Shown here piece by piece: positions 14,095-23,080 of a stretch of DNA of 64,000 nucleotides. The first letter of the stretch is position 1; each line of letters begins with the position of its first letter. The notes beneath the pieces are model-generated. The model worked only from the letters and a program-made list of their open reading frames with translations. It ran no database searches and had not been told where the DNA came from. A program made the translations under genes and the position numbers. Source of the stretch: JALQUL01 sp040382935 (lineage in GTDB: Bacteria > Pseudomonadota > Gammaproteobacteria > Burkholderiales > Burkholderiaceae_C); NCBI GenBank assembly GCA_040382935.1, contig JBEIEP010000010.1, positions 1 to 64,000 of the forward strand. The letters run 5' to 3'.

Positions 14095-15638
14095 TGGATT
14101 TCTCCGGCCAAGGCTTCAAGTTCGGGCGAGAAGACGGAATTGGGCGTGCCTGTGGGTTGGGATTCCTGCCAATACCGTTGCAACAGGTGTTCAAGAACCG
14201 TGCGTCGGTACGCCCCTGAGGCCCGCATATCGGAGATGGGTGAAAACTCTTGGGTCAATACCTGACCGGCTTGTTGGGCCAGAGCCGCACGCCAGGTTTG
14301 CCCGGTTAACGCGGCCTCGGTCTTGACGGCCCTCACGGGTGTGGCGGCAACACCACCAACGCCTATCGAGGCCTGTGTCACGGCGGAGCCTTTGATCTGC
14401 AGGCGTAGGGCGAGGCAAACGGCCGAGATGTCATCGTCAAACCGTTTGGAGACCTTGTATACCCGTAGGTATTCGCCTTTGGTGGGCTTGGGTACTTTTA
14501 TCCAGGTGAGCACTTCATCGGTTTTCATCACGTTGGTTCGATAGCCGGTATACAGGTTCTCTAAGGGCATTTCACGGTGATGAATCTTGCCCCTGCGCCA
14601 GGCACTCAAAACGACGTTTGCACCCAGGGCGATCAGCAAAGGCATGGAGTCACCAATGGGTGAGCCATTGGCCACATTGCCGCCCAGCGTGCCCGAGTTG
14701 CGAACCGGTAAGCCGGCAAATCGTTGGGCAAACTCCGCCAACTGGGGGCGAGACTTTTGCAGAGCGGTAAATGCCGATTCCAGTGAAGCGGCCGCACCTA
14801 TGGCGATATGGTGGGGGTAGTTTTCAATGGTGGCCAACTCTTGTACGCGGGTCAGGTCAATGATGCGGTCAAACTGCTTGTGCATCTTGGTAATCCAAAG
14901 GCCTACATCGGTGCAACCTGCTACCAGTTGTGCGGCAGGGTATTTGGCACGTGCGCTGAGCAATCCGGCCAGCGTGGTGGGTTGAAGGTAGTGGCCGCTG
15001 GGGCTGGGATTGGGCGTCGCTTTGGCCTGCTTGAGCAAGGACTTTAGGCGTCGCTCGTCTACTGTCACCTTGGGGTGCTGGCCCATGTCACAGGCTGCCT
15101 CAAGTATGGGCCGGTAGCCTGTGCAGCGGCACAAATTGCCGCTCAATGCCTGCTGGGCCATGGGTCGGCTCACGGGCTGGGCACCTTGCTGGGTGTTTTG
15201 GTACAGCGCAAACAGGCTCATTACAAAACCCGGTGTGCAAAAACCGCACTGGCTGGCGTGGGCATTGACCATGGCCTGTTGCACAGGATGCAGTTTTATA
15301 ACGCCCTGGGCTGGCGTGGCTGGCTGGGCTTGGAAAGGGGCCGGGGCCGGTTGGAGCAAGGGGTCGGTGGTGAGGTCTTCCACCGTCCAGAGCGCCAATC
15401 CGTCTACGGAGTGTGCTGTTCGAATACAACTGTTGATCGCTTGGTAATTAAGCTTGGTACCACTGGTATCTGCTAGAACAACCGTACAGGCGCCGCAGTC
15501 GCCTTCGCCACAACCTTCTTTGGTACCGACGCAGGACAGGCGGTCACGTAGCAGTTCTAGCAAAGTCGTATTGGGATCTAGGCCTTGGATCTGAACGATT
15601 TGGCCGTTTCGAACAAATTGGATTGATTTTTCGTGCAT
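14091..15638 (-). CDS. xdhA: Xanthine dehydrogenase, FAD and iron-sulfur small subunit
   Basis: The N-terminal [2Fe-2S] domain has CVGTKEGCGEGDCGACTVVL and the second cluster has CGFCTPGFVMSLFAL with CRCTGYRPI. An FAD-binding domain follows (TTLAGLLSARAKYPAAQLVA and GGNVANGSPIGDSMP). Electrons pass from the Mo site in XdhB through the clusters to FAD and NAD+. The frame is open to 15683 through a TTG, but the ATG at 15638 (MHEKSIQFVRNG) starts right at the ferredoxin-like domain and is preferred, giving 515 residues. The upstream region is shared with the divergent purine transporter operon. Confidence 0.94.
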   Translation of the reverse strand: MHEKSIQFVRNGQIVQIQGLDPNTTLLELLRDRLSCVGTKEGCGEGDCGACTVVLADTSGTKLNYQAINSCIRTAHSVDGLALWTVEDLTTDPLLQPAPAPFQAQPATPAQGVIKLHPVQQAMVNAHASQCGFCTPGFVMSLFALYQNTQQGAQPVSRPMAQQALSGNLCRCTGYRPILEAACDMGQHPKVTVDERRLKSLLKQAKATPNPSPSGHYLQPTTLAGLLSARAKYPAAQLVAGCTDVGLWITKMHKQFDRIIDLTRVQELATIENYPHHIAIGAAASLESAFTALQKSRPQLAEFAQRFAGLPVRNSGTLGGNVANGSPIGDSMPLLIALGANVVLSAWRRGKIHHREMPLENLYTGYRTNVMKTDEVLTWIKVPKPTKGEYLRVYKVSKRFDDDISAVCLALRLQIKGSAVTQASIGVGGVAATPVRAVKTEAALTGQTWRAALAQQAGQVLTQEFSPISDMRASGAYRRTVLEHLLQRYWQESQPTGTPNSVFSPELEALAGEIQ

Positions 15639-15788
15639 AGTTTGAAGCGTTTGAATGTTCTGTTTTTGTACCGGAAGCGCCAAAAGAAGCGATACGCGAC
15701 CTAGACGTTTAGGTGACTGCTGCGAACGGATGCACAGGCCCGGTCAAGGGCCGTTTCAGTGCTAGGGTAAGCCATTATGTCAACAATA

Positions 15789-15800
15789 CTGTATACAGTG
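15789..15800. promoter_or_regulatory. Perfect palindrome between xdhAB and the purine ABC operon
   Basis: ACTGTATACAGT is a 12-bp perfect palindrome in the 225-bp divergent region. It resembles GntR-family operators with a TGTATACA core. Its position suggests one regulator controls both import and oxidation of purines. A weak TAGTAT box lies just downstream toward the transporter. No regulator gene is adjacent. Confidence 0.5.
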
Positions 15801-15863
15801 TAGTATGAAATAACAGTTGTAGGAAAGCAAATTTTCAGCCAAAAACTCCGTACTATTTAATCC

Positions 15864-17417
15864 ATGACGACCCCAAGATTAGAGCTGTCCAATATCACCA
15901 AGCGCTACCCGGCGGTAGTGGCCAACCGCGATGTTTCGCTCAAGGTGATGCCGGGTGAAATTCATGCGGTGCTGGGTGAAAACGGCGCGGGCAAGTCCAC
16001 CCTCATGAAGATCATCTACGGATCGGTAAAGCCCGACGAGGGGACGGTCTCGTTCAATGGCAAGGTGGTAAAGATACGCAATCCTCAAGAGGCACGGGGC
16101 ATAGGCATCAGCATGGTGTTTCAGCACTTTAGCCTGTTCGACACACTAACCGTTGCGCAAAACGTGTGGTTAGGCCTTGGCAAGGAGCTGTCGTTGGCTC
16201 AAGTGGGGCAACGCATTACGGCCAAGGCCAGCGAATATGGTTTGGATATTGATCCCAACCGACCCATCCACACCCTAAGCGTAGGAGAAATGCAGCGGGT
16301 AGAAATCATTAGGGCCTTATTAACCCAGCCAAAGCTGCTCATTCTGGATGAGCCCACCTCGGTGCTTACCCCTCAGGCTGTTGAAAAGCTGTTCGTCGTA
16401 TTGAAAAAGCTCTCCTCTGAAGGCTGCAGCATTCTTTATATCAGCCACAAATTGCATGAAATTCGAGCACTTTGTACGGCCTGCACGGTATTGCGTGGGG
16501 GCGTTGTTACAGGCGTTTGTGACCCTCGGCAAGAAACCAATGCGTCACTGTCGCAGCTCATGATTGGCGCTGAGCCTGCCCGTTTACAACACCAGCAAGT
16601 TCAGTTGGGGCCAGCAGTTTTGGAGATTAACAATTTGCGCTTGCCCAAAGATGACCCCTTTGGTGTGGACCTGGATGGCATCACGTTTCAAGTTCGCGCA
16701 GGCGAGGTGGTGGGTATCGCAGGCGTATCGGGTAACGGGCAAAAAGAACTTATGGTGGCTTTGTCTGGCGAAGACACCCGTGCCCCCAGCGATGCGGTGC
16801 AGTTGGGTAAAGTTGGAGTGGGCAAGTCCCATGCAGGCAAGCGGCGTGCCATGGGTTTGCATTTTGTGCCGGAAGAGCGCTTGGGCCGCGGTGCCGTACC
16901 TGGAATGTCTTTGGCACACAATTTTTTGCTAACACGTAGCGAGGAGGTGGGTTTTGGCGGATGGTTGAAGATTGCCAACCTCAAACGCCAGTCCAAAGGA
17001 ATTATTGACCGATTCAGCGTGAAGGCCGGTGGCCCTGATGCCCTTGCCAACTCGCTTTCTGGTGGCAATCTACAAAAATACATTGTGGGCCGTGAAATAG
17101 AAGCCAACCCCAAAGTGTTGATCGTCTCCCAGCCCACTTGGGGCGTAGACGTGGGGGCAGCGGCACAAATACGCGGCCAGATATTGGCGCTGCGCGACAA
17201 GGGGTGTGCGGTATTGGTCGTGAGCGAAGAACTGGACGAGTTGTTTGAACTGAGTGATCGCCTGCATGTCATTGCGAAGGGCAAATTGTCACCCAGCCTG
17301 CCTATTGCACAGGCGACGGTAGAAAAAGTAGGTGAATGGATGAGTGGTTTGTGGGACGATTCAGAACCGGGGCTCGGCAGTAGGCTACCACCCAACAGTT
17401 TGGCGGCAAGGGGATAA
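15864..17417 (+). CDS. Nucleoside/purine ABC importer, ATP-binding protein (double ATPase)
   Basis: The 517-residue protein has two fused ABC domains, as in the RbsA/YufO-NupO type. The first has Walker A GENGAGKSTL, signature LSVGEMQRVEI and Walker B LLILDEPTSVL. The second has a degenerate Walker A (GVSGNGQKEL), signature LSGGNLQKYIVG and LIVSQPTWGVDVG, so only the first site is likely fully active. It powers uptake with the two permeases that follow and a BMP-family binding protein. The setting among xanthine dehydrogenase and purine deaminase genes argues for nucleosides or purine bases as cargo. Confidence 0.92.
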   Translation: MTTPRLELSNITKRYPAVVANRDVSLKVMPGEIHAVLGENGAGKSTLMKIIYGSVKPDEGTVSFNGKVVKIRNPQEARGIGISMVFQHFSLFDTLTVAQNVWLGLGKELSLAQVGQRITAKASEYGLDIDPNRPIHTLSVGEMQRVEIIRALLTQPKLLILDEPTSVLTPQAVEKLFVVLKKLSSEGCSILYISHKLHEIRALCTACTVLRGGVVTGVCDPRQETNASLSQLMIGAEPARLQHQQVQLGPAVLEINNLRLPKDDPFGVDLDGITFQVRAGEVVGIAGVSGNGQKELMVALSGEDTRAPSDAVQLGKVGVGKSHAGKRRAMGLHFVPEERLGRGAVPGMSLAHNFLLTRSEEVGFGGWLKIANLKRQSKGIIDRFSVKAGGPDALANSLSGGNLQKYIVGREIEANPKVLIVSQPTWGVDVGAAAQIRGQILALRDKGCAVLVVSEELDELFELSDRLHVIAKGKLSPSLPIAQATVEKVGEWMSGLWDDSEPGLGSRLPPNSLAARG

Positions 17418-17421
17418 GGCG

Positions 17422-18489
17422 ATGTTCAAGTTAGAAACCCGCGCCGAGCCCTCCAAGCTATGGACCTATGGCTCACCCCTGTTGGCGCTATTGATTACGG
17501 TGGCGCTTGGAACGGTGATGTTTGTGGCATTGGGCAAGGATCCTATTAAGGGCTTGTCCATGTTCTTTTGGCTTCCTATTCAAAGTGGTTACGCCTGGGG
17601 AGAGTTGCTGGTTAAGGCCACGCCTCTGTTGTTGATTGCCTTGGGGTTGGCCATTTGTTTTCGCTCAAATATTTGGAACATTGGCGCCGAAGGCCAGTAT
17701 ATTTTTGGTGCAATTTTTGGCGGTGGCATCGCGTTGCTAGCCGAACCGGGAATGGGCCGTTGGTGGGTTGTCGTCATATTGCTGGCCGGTATGCTGGGGG
17801 GCATGCTATGGGCGGGGCTTACCGCACTCCTCAAAGACAAGTTCAACGCCAACGAGATTTTGGTCAGCTTGATGTTGGTTTACGTGGCCATCCAAATACT
17901 GGGGTACTTGGTTTCTGGGCCTTGGCGTGACCCGAACGGCTTTAACTTTCCGCAAACCAAAACCTTCGATGCAATTACCAAAATTCCCCGGCTGTTCGAC
18001 GGCTCCAGGGTCAGCATTGGCGTGCTTCTCGCCTTAGTGGCGGTTGCATTGGCATGGATCTTTTTGTTTAGAACCAAATTAGGATTTGCGCAGCAAGTCG
18101 GCGGTGTTGCACCTATGGCGGCTCGTTATGCGGGGTTTTCCTCTCGCGGGGCGTTGTGGACAGCGCTTCTTATTTCAGGTGCTTTGGCAGGCTTGGCTGG
18201 CGCGCTAGAGGTGGCCGGGCCCATCGGTCAGTTGAGCTTGTATGTGCCTGCGGGCTACGGTTTTGCCGCCATTATTGTGGCCTATGTGGGCCGTTTGCAC
18301 CCGGTAGGGATGATTTTCTCAGCCCTGCTCATGAGCATGTTCTACATCGGTGGTGAAATGGCCCAGTCGCGCCTTGGCCTGACAAAGTCCCTGACGGGGG
18401 TATTCCAGGGTTTGCTTTTGTTTTCGTTGTTGGCGTGTGACACGCTGGTCAACTATCGCTTGAAACTTCAATCCAAGAAGGCGATGTAA
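17422..18489 (+). CDS. Nucleoside/purine ABC importer, permease 1
   Basis: The 355-residue membrane protein has about nine hydrophobic segments and the BPD_transp_2 family signature in NIWNIGAEGQYIFGAIFGGG, followed by LKDKFNANEILVSLMLVYVA. It forms the channel with permease 2. The open frame begins at 17344 inside the ATPase gene, but the ATG at 17422, 5 bp after the ATPase stop and preceded by AAGGGGATAAGG, fits the ribosome binding site. The stop overlaps the start of permease 2 (TAATG). Confidence 0.92.
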   Translation: MFKLETRAEPSKLWTYGSPLLALLITVALGTVMFVALGKDPIKGLSMFFWLPIQSGYAWGELLVKATPLLLIALGLAICFRSNIWNIGAEGQYIFGAIFGGGIALLAEPGMGRWWVVVILLAGMLGGMLWAGLTALLKDKFNANEILVSLMLVYVAIQILGYLVSGPWRDPNGFNFPQTKTFDAITKIPRLFDGSRVSIGVLLALVAVALAWIFLFRTKLGFAQQVGGVAPMAARYAGFSSRGALWTALLISGALAGLAGALEVAGPIGQLSLYVPAGYGFAAIIVAYVGRLHPVGMIFSALLMSMFYIGGEMAQSRLGLTKSLTGVFQGLLLFSLLACDTLVNYRLKLQSKKAM

Positions 18490-19409
18490 TGGACTCTTAC
18501 GCTCTACTTTTGGCTGCGGCGCTCAATGCGGGTACGGTGCTGGCATTGGCCTCTTTGGGTCTGTTGCTTACCGAGAAGGTTGGCATTGTTAACCTGGGAG
18601 CAGAAGGCATTATGTTGTGCGCGGCAATTGCCGGGTTTGCCACGGTGGTGACCTTTGGCAATGACTGGCTGGGATTTTTGGCAGGAATTGCGGTTGGCGC
18701 AGTGCTGGCCGCCATGTTTGGCGCGCTGGTGATTTGGCTCAATACCAATCAGTTTGCCACTGGACTGGCTTTGACGCTGTTTGGCACAGGATTTTCGGCG
18801 TTTGTGGGTACGCGGTTTGTGCAGGCTACAGTGCCCGACCGCATGAAGTTTGAGATTCCCTATCTGTCCGAACTACCCTTCGCGGGCTTGGCCCTGTTTA
18901 GGCACCATCCCATGGTTTACGCCACGGTGGCGCTGGCTTTGGGGATGATTTGGTTTTTTTACCGCACCAAGGCAGGGCTGGTGGTCAGAAGCGTGGGTGA
19001 AAGCCCTGAATCGGCCCATGCCCTTGGCTATCGCGTGCGCTTAATTCGATTTTGCGCGGTAGTGGTGGGCGGCGCGCTTTGTGGCTTGGCCGGCGCCTAT
19101 TTGTCCGTTATTTACACGCCCCTTTGGGTGGAGGGCATGGTGGCTGGAAAGGGTTGGATTGCCCTGGCGCTGACAACCTTTGCAACCTGGCGTCCGGCAA
19201 GGGTATTGCTGGGTGCCTACTTGTTTGGCGGAGTGACCATGATTCAGTTCCATCTGCAGGCGTTGGGCGTCGATGTTCCCACCCAACTCTTAACGATGAT
19301 GCCTTACATCGCCACTATCGTCGTGTTGGCGGCTATTTCTCGTAACCCGCAATGGATACGCGTCAATATGCCGGCCTCCTTGGGCAAACCCTTTTTTCCG
19401 GGCCATTGA
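18489..19409 (+). CDS. Nucleoside/purine ABC importer, permease 2
   Basis: This 306-residue permease is the shorter partner of the BPD_transp_2 pair, with NLGAEGIMLCAAIAGFATVV near residue 35 and GESPESAHALGYRVRLIRF, the cytoplasmic coupling loop that meets the ATPase. It has eight or so membrane helices. Translation is coupled to permease 1 by a shared base (TAATG). A 130-bp gap with an inverted repeat separates it from the binding-protein gene. Confidence 0.92.
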   Translation: MDSYALLLAAALNAGTVLALASLGLLLTEKVGIVNLGAEGIMLCAAIAGFATVVTFGNDWLGFLAGIAVGAVLAAMFGALVIWLNTNQFATGLALTLFGTGFSAFVGTRFVQATVPDRMKFEIPYLSELPFAGLALFRHHPMVYATVALALGMIWFFYRTKAGLVVRSVGESPESAHALGYRVRLIRFCAVVVGGALCGLAGAYLSVIYTPLWVEGMVAGKGWIALALTTFATWRPARVLLGAYLFGGVTMIQFHLQALGVDVPTQLLTMMPYIATIVVLAAISRNPQWIRVNMPASLGKPFFPGH

Positions 19410-19456
19410 TGGGGAGCGTCAGTGCAACAACAATTTAATTTTGCAAGGTTTCTTTT

Positions 19457-19479
19457 GTCAAATTAGCTGATAATTTGAC
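19457..19479. promoter_or_regulatory. Perfect 9-bp inverted repeat before the first BMP gene
   Basis: Arms GTCAAATTA and TAATTTGAC are separated by GCTGA, about 65 bp before the ATG of the binding protein gene. It could be an operator or an mRNA hairpin that raises binding-protein expression over the permeases. A pyrimidine-rich tract (19496-19525) follows. Function is not determined. Confidence 0.35.
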
Positions 19480-19542
19480 TTGGAATTGGTAGATCCGTTT
19501 CTTTTTCTTTTTCTCTTTCACTTCAATCTCAAAGGAAAATCA

Positions 19543-20688
19543 ATGACTGACATAAACAAACGTAAGCTGATGAAGTTTGCCGCACTGACGGCAGTTGCCG
19601 CCGCGGCACTGGTCGGTTGCGGCAAAAAAGAAGAGGCCAAAGTGGCCGAGCCTGCTGCGGCCGCTTCGGCCCCGGCCAAGCCTGAGCCACTAAAGATTGC
19701 CTTTGCCTACGTGGGCCCTGTGGGTGACGGCGGTTGGACATTCGCTCACGACAATGGCCGCAAAGCCGTTGAGCAGGAGTTTGGCGACAAGGTTAAAACC
19801 TCTTTTGTTGAGAGCGTGCCTGAGTCCGCCGACGCTGAGCGTGCCATTCGTGACATGGCAGCACAAGGCAACAAGCTGATTTTTGGTACCACTTTTGGTT
19901 ACATGGAGCCAATGCTCAAGGTTGCGGCTGATACCAAAGGTGTTATGTTTGAACACGCCACTGGCTACAAACAAGCCGAGAACCTACGTACCTATGACAG
20001 CCGCACCTACGAAGGCGCGTACATGGCGGGTGTGATTGCAGGCAAGATGACCAAGACCAATGTGTTGGGCTTTGTCGCTTCGGTTCAAATCCCTGAGGTT
20101 GTCCGTAACATCAACAGCTTTACCATGGGTGCCCAGTCCGTTAACCCTAAGGTTAAGACCAAAGTGGTGTGGGTCGGTGAGTGGTTCAATCCACCCAAAG
20201 AAACTGAAGCTGCGACCTCGTTGATCAACGGTGGTGCCGACGTACTGTTGCAAAACACCGACTCACCGGCTGTCTTGAAAACAGCCCAAGAGAAGGGCAA
20301 GCGGGCGTTTGGTTGGGACTCTGACATGACCGCTTATGGGCCTAAAGCCCATTTGGGTTCCGCAGTGATTAACTGGGGTCCTTACTACATTAAAGCCACC
20401 AAAGAGGCTTTGGACGGTACTTGGAAGGGTAATTCGAGCGTGTGGTGGGGTCATAAAGAAGGCGCCATTGATATGATCGGTATCGCTGAAGACGTACCTG
20501 CTGATATCAAAACCAGAGTAGATGAAATCAAAGCAGGCCTGAAAGATGGAAGTTTTCACATCTGGAAAGGTCCAATCGTTGGACAAGACGGTAAAGTCAT
20601 TTTGGCGAAAGACGCTGTTGCTGACGACAAGTTCCTAGGCGGCGTTAACTTCTACGTCAAAGGCGTGGAAGGTAAACTGGCTAAGTAA
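19543..20688 (+). CDS. BMP-family nucleoside-binding lipoprotein
   Basis: The 381-residue protein has a lipoprotein signal with lipobox LVGC and an Ala/Lys/Glu linker, then a BMP domain (LKIAFAYVGPVGDGGWTFAH, the family's first strand and ligand loop; DMAAQGNKLIFGTTFGYMEP). The family binds nucleosides or purine bases for ABC import. The open frame runs up to 19480, but the ATG at 19543 has AAAGGAAAAT upstream and begins the signal peptide. It ends 15 bp before a clear intrinsic terminator, closing the transporter operon. Confidence 0.92.
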   Translation: MTDINKRKLMKFAALTAVAAAALVGCGKKEEAKVAEPAAAASAPAKPEPLKIAFAYVGPVGDGGWTFAHDNGRKAVEQEFGDKVKTSFVESVPESADAERAIRDMAAQGNKLIFGTTFGYMEPMLKVAADTKGVMFEHATGYKQAENLRTYDSRTYEGAYMAGVIAGKMTKTNVLGFVASVQIPEVVRNINSFTMGAQSVNPKVKTKVVWVGEWFNPPKETEAATSLINGGADVLLQNTDSPAVLKTAQEKGKRAFGWDSDMTAYGPKAHLGSAVINWGPYYIKATKEALDGTWKGNSSVWWGHKEGAIDMIGIAEDVPADIKTRVDEIKAGLKDGSFHIWKGPIVGQDGKVILAKDAVADDKFLGGVNFYVKGVEGKLAK

Positions 20689-20702
20689 AGTCGGTTCGCC
20701 GT

Positions 20703-20731
20703 AAAAAGGCCGCCTGGTGCGGCCTTTTTTT
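20703..20731 (+). terminator. Rho-independent terminator after the transporter operon
   Basis: AAAAAGGCCG and CGGCCTTTTT form a 10-bp stem with a 7-base loop, continuing into TTTTTTT. It lies 15 bp after the binding-protein stop codon. Confidence 0.88.
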
Positions 20732-20759
20732 GTTGCTGGAGTGATAGGGGAGTAAATCC

Positions 20760-21821
20760 ATGTCGATTTTGGAAATGATTCGCGCACGTGGCGCGGTGCC
20801 ACAAAGTCAAATTGCGGCATTCGTAAAAGGGATGCCCAAAGCAGAGTTGCACATTCATATCGAAGGCTCTTTAGAGCCCGAGTTGATGTTTGCACTGGCC
20901 AGGCGCAACGGTATGCAACTGCCCTACGCCAACGTGGAGGCGCTACGTAGTGCCTACGTGTTTGACAGCCTGCAAAGCTTTTTAGACCTGTACCACGCGG
21001 GTACTATGGTGCTTAAAACCGAACAAGATTTTTACGACATGACCATGGCCTACCTGGTGCGCGCCCACCAAGACCATGTGCTGCACACTGAAATTTTCTT
21101 TGACACCCAAACCCATACAGGCCATGGTGTGGCCGCTGAAGTGGTAGTGAACGGCATTTGGCGGGCCTGCCAAACCGCAGGTGCGCAATGGGGCATGAGC
21201 AGCGGCTTGATCTTGTGCTTTTTGCGGCACTTAAGCGAAGAAGAGGCCTTTACCTGCCTAGAAGAGGTACTGCCCCTGCGGGACAAGCTGCTGGGTATTG
21301 GGCTGGCCTCTAGTGAGGTGGGCCACCCGCCGGCAAAATTTAAGCGGGTGTTTGCCAAGTGCCGTGACCTAGGATTTAGACTGGTGGCCCATGCGGGCGA
21401 GGAAGGACCACCCGAATACGTATGGAGTGCCTTGGATGATTTAAAGGTGGAGCGAATCGACCACGGCGTGAGAGCCCTTGAGGATACACGGCTGGTACAG
21501 CGCCTAGTACAGGACAAGATACCGCTGACGGTATGCCCGTTCTCTAACGTGAAGTTGCGGGTGTTTGACACCTTAAAAGACCACAACCTCAAGCACCTGC
21601 TGGACCAGGGTTTGATGGCCACCGTGAACTCAGACGACCCCTCGTACTTTGGTGGCTACATAGCGCAAAACTTTACCGATACCTTTGCAGCCTTGGGCCT
21701 GGGCTTGGACCATGCCTATACGCTGGCACGCAATTCGTTTGATGCCAGCTTTGTTCAGGACGGCAGGCGGCGGGAGTTGGTGGACGCGTTGGACCAATAT
21801 GCTTCTGAATTTTTGGCTTAA
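20760..21821 (+). CDS. Adenosine deaminase family protein, probably adenine deaminase
   Basis: The 353-residue amidohydrolase has the zinc site HIHIEGS at residues 31-37, LVAHAGEEGPPEYVW with the catalytic Glu region, VERIDHG and NSDDPSYFGGY. The HAGEEGP form, in place of HAGE-x-xGPESI of true adenosine deaminases, is characteristic of the adenine aminohydrolase branch, so I favour adenine to hypoxanthine as the reaction. It lies between two BMP genes and upstream of guanine deaminase, feeding xanthine dehydrogenase. Substrate choice is inferred from the motif. Confidence 0.85.
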   Translation: MSILEMIRARGAVPQSQIAAFVKGMPKAELHIHIEGSLEPELMFALARRNGMQLPYANVEALRSAYVFDSLQSFLDLYHAGTMVLKTEQDFYDMTMAYLVRAHQDHVLHTEIFFDTQTHTGHGVAAEVVVNGIWRACQTAGAQWGMSSGLILCFLRHLSEEEAFTCLEEVLPLRDKLLGIGLASSEVGHPPAKFKRVFAKCRDLGFRLVAHAGEEGPPEYVWSALDDLKVERIDHGVRALEDTRLVQRLVQDKIPLTVCPFSNVKLRVFDTLKDHNLKHLLDQGLMATVNSDDPSYFGGYIAQNFTDTFAALGLGLDHAYTLARNSFDASFVQDGRRRELVDALDQYASEFLA

Positions 21822-21866
21822 GCGCTAATCACGACTTATTGAACCCAGCTCGCCCTTAGAATACCC

Positions 21867-21905
21867 ACGCCTTCGGGATGTCCGTTCCTGAAGGCGTTTC
21901 ATTTT
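21867..21905 (+). terminator. Probable intrinsic terminator after the deaminase gene
   Basis: ACGCCTTC and GAAGGCGT pair, with mostly paired inner bases, followed by TTCATTTT. It lies about 45 bp after the deaminase stop and just before the second BMP gene, so it may only attenuate. Confidence 0.55.
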
Positions 21906-21926
21906 CGGACCATGTAGAGGACTACC

Positions 21927-23048
21927 ATGTACAAAAACCTCATTAACCGCCGTATTGCGGTTGTGGGAGCCTTGGGCGCTATTTTTCAGGCCAACGCCGC
22001 GGCAACATCCAAAACACCCATTTCAAAACCCCTTAAAGTGGGTTTTTTATATGTGGCCCCTTTGGCCGCAGGGGGCTGGGTACAGCAACACGATTTGGGC
22101 CGGAAGGCCATTGAAAAAGCCTTTGGCAATGCCGTCACCACGCATTACGTTGAAAACGTGGCCGAAGGCCCCGATGCCGAACGTGTGCTGCGGGACATGG
22201 CGGGCAACGGTTATGGCCTAGTATTTACCCCCAGCTTTGGCTACATGGAGCCTACGATCAAGGTGGCTGGTGAATTCCCAACCGTTAAGTTTGAAAGCAT
22301 TACCGGCTATAAGACCGCGCCCAACGTGGCAGTGGCCAACGCGCGTTACTACGAGGGACGCTATCTGGCGGGGGTGGCCGCTGGTGCCGCAACCAATGCC
22401 ATGGGCCGTGAACCCTTGGCAGGCTACGTGGCGGGCTTTCCTATCCCCGAGGTGTTGCAGGGCATTAATGCGTTTACCCTGGGGATGCAGTCGGTTAACC
22501 CCAAAGCCCGCACCAAGGTGATTTTTTTGAACAAATGGTTTGACCCAGCGGCAGAGCGTGAGGCGGCGGTGACCTTGCTTAACCAAGGGTGTGAGGTGTT
22601 GGCGTATCACACAGGCTCTAATGCCGTGGTGTTGGCTGCGCAAGCGGCGGGCAAAAAGGTGGTGGCCTACCATTCGGATTTGCGCCACATTGCACCCGAC
22701 GCGCAGTTGCTTGCGGTGGGCCACCATTGGGGCGGCTATTACACCCAGCGTGTCAAAGCGGTTTTAAACGGCACTTGGAAAAGTGGTGCGGTATGGGGTG
22801 GTATTGCAGAGGGCATGGTGTCGGCCGACCAGTTTGGCACCTGGGTGCCAGCCGCTGTGCAGTCCCGTGTCAAGGCCGCCCAAGCGGCGCTGGTAAAAAA
22901 GCGTTTGGCCCCGTTTCAAGGCCCGATATGGAGCCAAGACAAAAGCATGGTGGTTGCCAAAGGCGGTGCATTGAGCGACGCGCAAATTGCCAGTATGAAC
23001 TTCTTGGTGGCGGGCGTTGAGAGTTCGCGTACCATGACAACTTCTTAG
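21927..23048 (+). CDS. Second BMP-family substrate-binding protein
   Basis: The 373-residue paralogue of the binding lipoprotein has LKVGFLYVAPLAAGGWVQQH at the ligand loop and DMAGNGYGLVFTPSFGYMEP. Unlike the first copy it has an ordinary secretory signal (cut near QANAAA), not a lipobox, so it should be a soluble periplasmic protein. It may give the same transporter a second substrate, for example guanine or hypoxanthine compounds, since it sits directly before guanine deaminase (33-bp gap). The ligand is unknown. Confidence 0.9.
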   Translation: MYKNLINRRIAVVGALGAIFQANAAATSKTPISKPLKVGFLYVAPLAAGGWVQQHDLGRKAIEKAFGNAVTTHYVENVAEGPDAERVLRDMAGNGYGLVFTPSFGYMEPTIKVAGEFPTVKFESITGYKTAPNVAVANARYYEGRYLAGVAAGAATNAMGREPLAGYVAGFPIPEVLQGINAFTLGMQSVNPKARTKVIFLNKWFDPAAEREAAVTLLNQGCEVLAYHTGSNAVVLAAQAAGKKVVAYHSDLRHIAPDAQLLAVGHHWGGYYTQRVKAVLNGTWKSGAVWGGIAEGMVSADQFGTWVPAAVQSRVKAAQAALVKKRLAPFQGPIWSQDKSMVVAKGGALSDAQIASMNFLVAGVESSRTMTTS

Positions 23049-23080
23049 ATTTATCAAGGCCAGTTGGCTCTTTAAGCTCC

